Part shown: in pieces, positions 1 to 4,484 of the stretch
How the letters are laid out: every line of letters starts with the position of its first letter
How positions within the stretch are numbered: position 1 is the first letter of the stretch
From: Pseudomonadota bacterium
GTDB taxonomy: Bacteria > Desulfobacterota > Desulfovibrionia > Desulfovibrionales > Desulfovibrionaceae
Reading direction: 5' to 3'
Length of the DNA stretch: 8,602 nt
NCBI GenBank assembly: GCA_023419375.1
Contig: JAEZYD010000041.1
Span: 1-8,602 of the forward strand
Translations under genes and position numbers: made by a program
The notes under the pieces: generated by a model
Seen by the model: the letters and a program-made list of their open reading frames with translations, nothing else
Told to the model about the DNA's origin: nothing
Database searches by the model: none

Positions 1-1
1 C

Positions 2-103
2 ACAGAAGGTTTTCACCGCAAAATGAAGTTGATCCAGCGCCGCGCGTATGGTTTCCGTAACTTCGAAAATTACCGCCTCCGGGTGCGCGTTTTGTGCTGC
101 TGA
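2..103 (+). CDS. ISL3-family transposase, C-terminal fragment (5' end outside window)
   Basis: The open frame enters from the left edge and stops at TGA 101-103. The 33 visible residues include GFHRKMKLIQRRAYGF followed by RNFENYRLRVRVLC. This is the highly conserved C-terminal tail of ISL3-family (IS204/IS1001/IS1165-type) DDE transposases, with the usual K(M/I)K..(Q/K)RRAYG(F/Y)RNF.N.RLR pattern. The DDE catalytic residues lie upstream, out of view, so activity of the element cannot be judged. The frame ends about 79 bp before the proposed IS end, which fits the family. It was recognised from the tail motif only. Confidence 0.75.
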   Translation, partial: TEGFHRKMKLIQRRAYGFRNFENYRLRVRVLCC

Positions 104-165
104 AATGGCTGGGGAATTGATCAGAAAACTGTCGGAAAATCTGCCCGTTGAAGGGGCTTGCCCCC

Positions 166-182
166 GTCTTTGGTGTAGAGCC
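166..182. repeat. Terminal inverted repeat (right end) of the ISL3-family element
   Basis: Read from the outside inward on the minus strand the sequence is GGCTCTACACCAAAGAC. The leading GGCTCT is characteristic of ISL3-family termini. The inner limit is uncertain because the partner repeat is outside the window; family repeats usually run about 15 to 40 bp. Confidence 0.55.
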
Positions 183-401
183 TATTTATGTCCGCAAGAC
201 TGTTAGATAACTTCGAGAGCAGAGTGGGCAGAGTCAGCCTGTGATGGGCTGGCAAAGGGCTGGTGCGGGTATATATGAACAGAAAAGGCGTAAGCTGCGG
301 TTTTCACAAGTGACGTGGCCGGAAAGCGCTTGTCTAGACTTGCCTTCGAGGAGCGGCTATTGTCTTGCAACAGGTGAACGCCATGAAAAAACATAAAGCA
401 A
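183..401. other. Gene-free stretch between the IS end and the tRNA terminator
   Basis: About 220 bp without a supportable gene. The only open frame of any length is a 63-codon minus-strand one (203-394), with no convincing ribosome binding site and a composition typical of chance. A short direct repeat GGGCTGG-CAAA-GGGCTGG lies near 245-262. The stretch sits between the IS boundary and the 3' side of an intact tRNA gene, a common landing zone for mobile DNA, but no integrase remnant or attachment-site copy of the tRNA 3' end is visible. Confidence 0.5.
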
Positions 402-436
402 CAACAAAAAAAGGTTCGCGGTTGAACCGCGAACCT
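402..436 (-). terminator. Intrinsic terminator of tRNA-Lys
   Basis: On the minus strand, 8 bases after the tRNA CCA end, there is a perfect 11-bp stem (AGGTTCGCGGT paired with ACCGCGAACCT, 412-436) with a 3-base loop. It is followed by a run of seven to eight T residues on the transcript side (404-411). This is a textbook Rho-independent terminator. Confidence 0.9.
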
Positions 437-444
437 GAATTTTC

Positions 445-520
<76 letters not shown>

Positions 521-536
521 GCATTGCGTGAAAAGG

Positions 537-566
537 TGTTTACGCTCATGCGGCCCTGCCTGTCAA
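537..566 (-). promoter_or_regulatory. Promoter of tRNA-Lys (-35 TTGACA, -10 TAAACA)
   Basis: On the minus strand a perfect -35 TTGACA (561-566) is followed by an 18-bp spacer and TAAACA (537-542). This places the start point about 10 nt before the mature tRNA 5' end. The perfect -35 box suits a strong stable-RNA promoter, while the -10 match is only partial. Its -35 lies back to back with the proposed dsbD -35, with 5 bp between them. Confidence 0.6.
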
Positions 567-571
567 GCAAT

Positions 572-600
572 TTGAAAAAAATCAGCTAAAAAGAGATAAT
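572..600 (+). promoter_or_regulatory. Promoter of dsbD (-35 TTGAAA, -10 GATAAT)
   Basis: TTGAAA (572-577), an optimal 17-bp spacer and GATAAT (595-600) make a near-consensus sigma-70-type promoter. Transcription would start near 606-608, which is downstream of the TTG codon at 604 and about 30 nt before ATG 637. This supports the shorter reading frame start. Confidence 0.65.
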
Positions 601-636
601 GCATTGAAATATGACAAACTGGTCGTAGCTTCCGCC

Positions 637-2526
637 ATGCCGCTTGCCCCGTTCTGGCGAGCGCTGTGCGCAGGCCTCGTAGTGCTGTGCGCCGCTGTTT
701 TTATGAGTTTTGGGGCGCGGGCAGAAGATCTGCAACCAAGGCTTGAAACTGCCCGCGACGGACAAAACCTGATTGCTGCGCTGCATATTGTTATCCCTGC
801 AGAATTTCACGCCTACGGGCACGAACCGGGCGAGGCGGGCAGACCCACCACTGTGGCTTTTTCTGTAGCAGGGGGCCGGGCCTTGCCCGTGTATTACCCC
901 GATGGAGCAGTACAGCGCGATTATTACGATCCAGCGGCCACTGTGAACGTGTACGAAGGCAACGTGACCTTCTACATCCCCTTGCCGTCCGATGCCGCAG
1001 GAAAGCCCTTTGTGGCTGATTTGAGCATGCTTTTATGCTCCAGCCGCAAGTGCATGCCCGTCAATGAGCAAGTGACGGGCACGATTGCGCGCGACTCAGC
1101 GCCCCTCAGCGGCATGCCCTGGCGTGTACAGTGGCAGGAATTGCAGCATCGCGCGCCTGCGGCGCCGCCAGCAACCCCGGCGGAGGAAGACGGCAACGAT
1201 GATGCCGCGGGCGATGCGTGGGCCAGAGAGTCCGCGCAGGCTACCACCGGTAGCTGGGCCGAGGAAGGCATGGAAAAACTGCCGCCGCCCGATGGTTTTG
1301 ACGTACGCCTTTCGCCGCGTTTTCTTGATGATTCCATGGAAATTTCCGGCCTGGGCAAGGCCCTGCTGTTTGGCATACTCGCGGGCCTGCTGCTCAACGC
1401 CATGCCCTGCGTACTGCCAGTGCTTACCTTCAAGGTCAGCGGGCTGCTCATGGTTGGCGGGCGTGATGCCGCCGGGCTCAAGCGTTTTCGGCAGCACAAC
1501 CTCTGTTTTGCGGCTGGGGTCATGACGCTGTTCAGCGCGCTGGCCCTCGTGCTGGGGCTTGCGGACCTCATGTGGGGGCAGCTTTATCAAAATCAGGCTG
1601 TGCTCATGGTCATGCTGCTGGTGGTCTTCTTGATGGGGCTGTCCACCCTTGGCGTGTTCAGCCTGCCGGTTATTGACCTCAAGACCGGGGCCAACAGCAA
1701 AAATCCCTGCTTGCAGGCATATTTTACGGGCCTTGTTTCGACCTTTCTGGCCACGCCGTGCAGCGGCCCGCTGCTGGGCGGCGTGCTGGGCTGGGCTTTT
1801 ACCCAGCCGCTCATCATTGTTGTTGTGGTCTTTTGGGCTGTGGGGCTGGGCATGGCTCTGCCATACATTTTGTTTTGCATCTGGCCCGATCTGGCGCGGA
1901 TTTTGCCAAAACCCGGCGCATGGATGCACGTATTTGAGCGCATAGTGGGCTTTATGCTCATGGGCACAGCTCTGTACCTGCTTTCTGTGCTGCCCGTTGA
2001 GCGGCATATGCAGGTCCTCACTGTATTGCTGGTGCTTTCTCTCTGCGCCTGGCTGTGGGGGCAGTATTGCGGCATAACCGCGCCGCCCCTGAGGCGCAAA
2101 ATCATGGGCGTGCTGGGCGTGGGCCTGCTTGTGGCCTCTGTTTTCTGGGTGCTGCGCCCAGTTGCGCCCCTGCCCCAATGGCGGCAATTCACGCCGGAGG
2201 CTTTTGAGGCCAACCTTGGCAAAAAGCCCATGCTGCTTGAATTTACCGCCAACTGGTGCCCCAACTGCAAATTTATGGAAGCCACGGTGCTGACGGACGA
2301 GCGCATGCGCAAGCTTCAGGCCCGGTACGGCATGGAACTCGTGCGCGTGGATCTGACCAACGCCAATGCCTATGCGGTGCGTTTGCTGGACGCGCTGGGC
2401 AGCAAAAGTATTCCGCTCACAGCCATTTTTCCCGCCGGGGACGAAGCCGGGCAGCCGCTTGTGCTGCGCGATGTGTACAGCGCCCGGACACTTGAACAGG
2501 CCCTGAGCGAAACTTATGAAAAATAA
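637..2526 (+). CDS. dsbD: DsbD-type thiol:disulfide interchange protein (cytochrome c biogenesis protein)
   Basis: Inner-membrane reductant conduit that passes electrons from cytosolic thioredoxin through a membrane dithiol to periplasmic partners such as disulfide isomerases and apocytochrome c maturation proteins. Starting at ATG 637 the protein has 629 residues. Residues 1-29 are a signal peptide (MPLAPFWRALCAGL..., cleavage after ARA). About 30-175 is a DsbD N-terminal-like domain with Cys134/Cys139 (CSSRKC). About 176-225 is an Ala/Pro/Asp/Glu-rich linker. About 240-508 holds eight hydrophobic segments, with the membrane cysteine pair Cys258 (NAMPCVLPV) and Cys375 (ATPCSGPL). The C-terminal thioredoxin domain has Cys541/Cys544 (WCPNC). 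All six redox cysteines are present. It is longer than Escherichia coli DsbD (565), partly because of the linker. A longer TTG start at 604 is possible (AAGAGA upstream), but the promoter and signal peptide both favour 637, although 637 has only a weak ribosome site. No clear terminator follows. Confidence 0.9.
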   Translation: MPLAPFWRALCAGLVVLCAAVFMSFGARAEDLQPRLETARDGQNLIAALHIVIPAEFHAYGHEPGEAGRPTTVAFSVAGGRALPVYYPDGAVQRDYYDPAATVNVYEGNVTFYIPLPSDAAGKPFVADLSMLLCSSRKCMPVNEQVTGTIARDSAPLSGMPWRVQWQELQHRAPAAPPATPAEEDGNDDAAGDAWARESAQATTGSWAEEGMEKLPPPDGFDVRLSPRFLDDSMEISGLGKALLFGILAGLLLNAMPCVLPVLTFKVSGLLMVGGRDAAGLKRFRQHNLCFAAGVMTLFSALALVLGLADLMWGQLYQNQAVLMVMLLVVFLMGLSTLGVFSLPVIDLKTGANSKNPCLQAYFTGLVSTFLATPCSGPLLGGVLGWAFTQPLIIVVVVFWAVGLGMALPYILFCIWPDLARILPKPGAWMHVFERIVGFMLMGTALYLLSVLPVERHMQVLTVLLVLSLCAWLWGQYCGITAPPLRRKIMGVLGVGLLVASVFWVLRPVAPLPQWRQFTPEAFEANLGKKPMLLEFTANWCPNCKFMEATVLTDERMRKLQARYGMELVRVDLTNANAYAVRLLDALGSKSIPLTAIFPAGDEAGQPLVLRDVYSARTLEQALSETYEK

Positions 2527-2556
2527 TGGCCTTTTTCGTGGATAGCCCTATGGTTC

Positions 2557-2585
2557 TTTACTGCTCTGCCGATATTGTCTAATGT
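2557..2585 (+). promoter_or_regulatory. Possible cheW promoter (TTTACT - 17 bp - TAATGT)
   Basis: TTTACT (2557-2562) and TAATGT (2580-2585) with a 17-bp spacer lie in the 169-bp gap after dsbD, giving a leader of about 100 nt. The match is moderate. The rest of the gap (2527-2695) shows only a weak 4-bp hairpin AGGG/CCCT near 2632-2643 followed by a T run, which is too weak to call a terminator for dsbD. Confidence 0.35.
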
Positions 2586-2695
2586 GTGACCATACAGCAG
2601 TGCTTGAAATGGAAAAGAGGTTCACGGCCCAAGGGTTGTCCCTCATGTAATTTTTCTGCACACGACTGCGGCCTACTTGCGACAAGGGAGCAGAC

Positions 2696-3172
2696 ATGGA
2701 TCTGAGTCAGAAAAAACAGGAAGACGAACTTCTGCAACTGGTGACGTTCAGCATCGGTGAAGAAGAGTTCGGGGTGAATATCCTGAAGGTTCAGGAAATC
2801 ATCCGCACCATGGAAATCACCAAGGTGCCCCGCGCTCCGGAATTTGTGGAAGGCGTCATCAATCTGCGCGGCAAAGTTATCCCGATCATTGATCTGCGTC
2901 GGCGCTTTGGTCTTGCCCCCAAGGGGCATGACAAAAACACGCGGATTATTGTCATTGAAATTAACAATATCATCGTGGGTTTTGTTGTCGATGCCGTTTC
3001 CGAGGTATTGCGCATACCTGCGAGCACGGTGGAACCGCCGCCACCGGTTGTTGCCGGGGTGGACTCGGACTACATCAGCGGAGTGGGCAAGTTGCAGGAT
3101 CGCCTGCTTATCATGCTTGACCTTGATAAGCTGCTTTCTAGCGACGATCTGGAGATGTTGACGGCCGTCTAG
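2696..3172 (+). CDS. cheW: Chemotaxis coupling protein CheW
   Basis: Adaptor that links methyl-accepting chemoreceptors to the histidine kinase CheA in the cytoplasmic signalling array. It has no catalytic activity. The 158-residue product is about the size of a stand-alone CheW and is one CheW domain throughout. Visible hallmarks are LVTFSIGEEEFGVNILKVQE (14-33), VPRAPEFVEGVINLRGKVIP (43-62, containing the conserved NLRG) and IIDLRRRFGL, then the second half-barrel with GFVVDAVSEVLRIP. The ATG at 2696 is preceded by AAGGGAG (2684-2690) at 5-nt spacing, a strong ribosome site that fixes the start. No other chemotaxis gene lies in the window, so this is an isolated cheW, as is common in genomes with several che loci. 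A strong terminator follows about 175 bp downstream. Confidence 0.95.
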   Translation: MDLSQKKQEDELLQLVTFSIGEEEFGVNILKVQEIIRTMEITKVPRAPEFVEGVINLRGKVIPIIDLRRRFGLAPKGHDKNTRIIVIEINNIIVGFVVDAVSEVLRIPASTVEPPPPVVAGVDSDYISGVGKLQDRLLIMLDLDKLLSSDDLEMLTAV

Positions 3173-3346
3173 CCCGTAGCCCGACATCTGGCGTGGCATT
3201 GCCAGCAGAGTAGCGTGTGGAGGCGTGCCTGCACCGATTTCTCTGACTGCGCCCGCAGTGTTCGGCATCCGTAGCGTGGCCATGAACTATCATGGCTGCC
3301 TGGTTGCAGTGCCAGCAGATTATGACAACATGCCGAAAGGGTATTT
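3173..3346 (+). other. Structured 3' region of cheW (possible 3'-UTR-derived small RNA)
   Basis: No gene is supportable here. The stretch from the cheW stop to the terminator contains several potential stem-loops. ACTGC/GCAGT has a GCCC loop (3246-3259). GTGGCCATGA pairs with TCATGGCTGC around an ACTA loop (3276-3299; seven perfect pairs plus two wobbles and a closing G-C). CTGG/CCAG lies at 3300-3315. TGCCAGCAGA occurs twice (3200-3209 and 3310-3319), as does GTAGCGTG (3210-3217 and 3271-3278). I found no convincing internal promoter, so a long folded mRNA tail is the simplest reading and a processed small RNA is a possibility. Confidence 0.3.
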
Positions 3347-3378
3347 AAAACAGGCCGGGCGCAAGCTCGGCCTGTTTT
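3347..3378 (+). terminator. Strong, near-symmetrical intrinsic terminator after cheW
   Basis: AAAACAGGCCG (3347-3357) pairs with CGGCCTGTTTT (3368-3378). The stem continues inward through a G-T wobble and a GC/GC pair closed by a GCAA tetraloop. Because the stem begins with A residues and ends with T residues, it can act in both directions. It lies between cheW (plus strand) and the converging minus-strand unit that ends at 3620, and may terminate both. Confidence 0.85.
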
Positions 3379-3619
3379 GACTGGTGGCGCAGTCAAACAC
3401 TGCTTTTGATCTCGTGGTGAGCCGGGAAAAGAGGGCAGAGGCAAGGGGCGCGCCCGCGGCTGCTGCCTGCTGCTAAAGCGCGCCAGCTTTTATCTTGTGG
3501 TGGAACTGACTGGTTGGCGTGTTTTGCCGCGCACAGGGAACCTGCACGAGGCAAATGCCGTAATGAGAAGACGGCCCCGGCAAGATTGTGCAGGAGCCGT
3601 ATCAACAGAAAAAAGAGAA
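3379..3619. other. Gene-free stretch between converging transcription units
   Basis: About 240 bp with open frames in several directions, none with a credible ribosome site or protein-like composition. A perfect 10-bp palindrome GGGCGCGCCC lies near 3447-3456. A long-range inverted repeat CCTGCAC (3541-3547) / GTGCAGG (3588-3594) encloses a smaller stem GCCGT/ACGGC (3557-3561 with 3571-3575). On the minus strand this would be the folded 3' tail of the small unknown gene. No U-tract follows it, so I do not call it a terminator. Confidence 0.4.
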
Positions 3620-3850
3620 TTATTTGCCCAGCGGCTGCTGCCGTACCCGGCGGCTCGACCGCAGAAACAGCTCTTCCACAATGACCTTTTCATAATCAGG
3701 AGCCAGGGCAAGATCTGTGTGCAGGGCATTGCACAACATGCTTTCAAGCTGCTGGGTTTCTTCCCAGATTTCGAGCAGTTCGTCATCCGCCATTGTTTTG
3801 ACACGTTCTGCAAAAGGCTGTTCGTCAATAAAGGGAATACATGAACCCAT
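3620..3850 (-). CDS. Small conserved-looking protein of unknown function (76 aa)
   Basis: I do not recognise a family. The 76-residue product has an acidic, probably helical core (DDELLEIWEETQQLESML) and a basic C-terminus (LRSSRRVRQQPLGK). There is no signal peptide or membrane segment, and a single cysteine besides Cys4. It is likely a cytoplasmic helical protein. The case for a real gene is contextual: ATG 3850 lies 9 nt after the end of the hydrolase gene, and AGGAG overlapping the hydrolase stop codon sits about 6 nt before the ATG, suggesting translational coupling as the last gene of the unit. The role is unknown; an accessory to the upstream hydrolase or radical-SAM protein is only inference. 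Confidence 0.7.
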   Translation of the reverse strand: MGSCIPFIDEQPFAERVKTMADDELLEIWEETQQLESMLCNALHTDLALAPDYEKVIVEELFLRSSRRVRQQPLGK

Positions 3851-3859
3851 TGTGTTCTC

Positions 3860-4480
3860 CTACTGCGCGGCGCGCATGAATTCACTTACGCATTGCTGCG
3901 CCAGCAGCGTTTGCGCCATCTGGGCGCAACCCTGTGATCCGGGGTGCAGCCCATCGCTCAGATCGTCCATATAGACGGAATTGGTTATCAAAAGCTCATG
4001 CACCTGCGCAAACGGAATGCCGCGCTGGTCGCAGAGCCTTTGTTGCAGTTTGCACAGTTGCCCGATGCGGGCGTTCGCTTCCGCTGCCGCAACGGGCGGT
4101 GGGCTGATCACCAGTGTGGGGGCAGTTGCTGCCGCTTCTTCCAGCACGGGGTGCAGCAGCGCTGCCGTCAATGCCGGGTCTGCGGGCTGTCCGCCGCCTG
4201 GGGCAGCCATATCCACTACGCCCACGCAAAAAACAAGGTGCGGCTTCATGCCGGGTATAAGCCTGTTTTCCAGTTCCTGACGCCATCGGGCGGCAATTTC
4301 GGCCGTGCCGTGCCGCCGCGCGCCCAGATTATAAAAGGTGGCGCGTGGTATGGGGCAAAGGCCCGTTTTGTGCGCAAGCACTGCCAGCCTGCTTACCCAC
4401 CCGCCCGGCATGAGGCAATCGTTAACGCCTTGCGTCAGCGAATCGCCAAAAAAGAACCATGCAGGTGTCGTATGCGGCAT
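3860..4480 (-). CDS. SGNH/GDSL-family hydrolase (lipase/esterase-like)
   Basis: Predicted serine hydrolase of the SGNH superfamily, acting on an unknown ester. In the 206-residue product, block I is FFGDSLTQG (nucleophile Ser14), block II is YNLGARRHGT (Asn51, Gly53) and block V is DGLHP (Asp176, His179), so the Ser-Asp-His machinery is present. Block III, normally GxND, reads GVVD (87-90), with Val89 where the oxyanion-hole Asn is expected. No signal peptide is seen, so it is likely cytoplasmic. I chose ATG 4480 because it begins 4 nt after the stop of the upstream gene, with AGAG about 7 nt before it. A TTG start at 4513 would add 11 residues and overlap that gene. It is the second gene of a three-gene unit. 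The substrate cannot be inferred. Confidence 0.85.
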   Translation of the reverse strand: MPHTTPAWFFFGDSLTQGVNDCLMPGGWVSRLAVLAHKTGLCPIPRATFYNLGARRHGTAEIAARWRQELENRLIPGMKPHLVFCVGVVDMAAPGGGQPADPALTAALLHPVLEEAAATAPTLVISPPPVAAAEANARIGQLCKLQQRLCDQRGIPFAQVHELLITNSVYMDDLSDGLHPGSQGCAQMAQTLLAQQCVSEFMRAAQ

Positions 4481-4484
4481 ATGG

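Larger units (their letters stand above)
1..182 (+). mobile_element. Right end of an ISL3-family insertion sequence (truncated by window edge)
   Basis: This is the 3' part of an insertion sequence whose left part lies outside the window. It holds the last 33 codons of a transposase reading frame (2-103), a noncoding stretch, and a terminal sequence that reads inward from 182 as GGCTCTACACCAAAGAC. ISL3-family elements typically begin GGCTCT and carry the transposase close to one end, so the family call agrees from both protein and terminus. The boundary at 182 is inferred from this terminus, because the other end is not available for comparison. The next eight bases, TATTTATG (183-190), are AT-rich and could be one copy of the 8-bp target duplication this family makes. 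Confidence 0.7.

Noticed and set aside
203..394. Minus-strand 63-codon open frame between the IS end and the tRNA terminator
   Set aside because: No convincing ribosome site or protein-like pattern; treated as chance.
1096..2187. Minus-strand open frame of 363 codons opposite dsbD
   Set aside because: It is an antisense shadow of a GC-rich gene. The product is His/Gln/Arg-rich without domain features and has no ribosome site, while the plus strand encodes a clear DsbD.
2579..3283. Minus-strand open frame of 234 codons opposite cheW
   Set aside because: The antisense of a strongly supported cheW; no domain features.
3200..3319. Repeated words TGCCAGCAGA and GTAGCGTG after cheW as a repeat array
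   Set aside because: Only two copies each with unequal spacing (110 and 61 bp); too little for a CRISPR or an iteron array.
3441..3500. Weak AAAGC/GCTTT hairpin and GGGCGCGCCC palindrome as a terminator
   Set aside because: The stem is only 5 bp, the palindrome has no loop, and no proper T-run follows in either direction.
3490..3885. Minus-strand 131-codon frame overlapping the small 76-residue gene in another frame
   Set aside because: The 76-residue frame has a better ribosome site and fits the spacing of the unit; the longer frame overlaps the end of the hydrolase gene and looks random.
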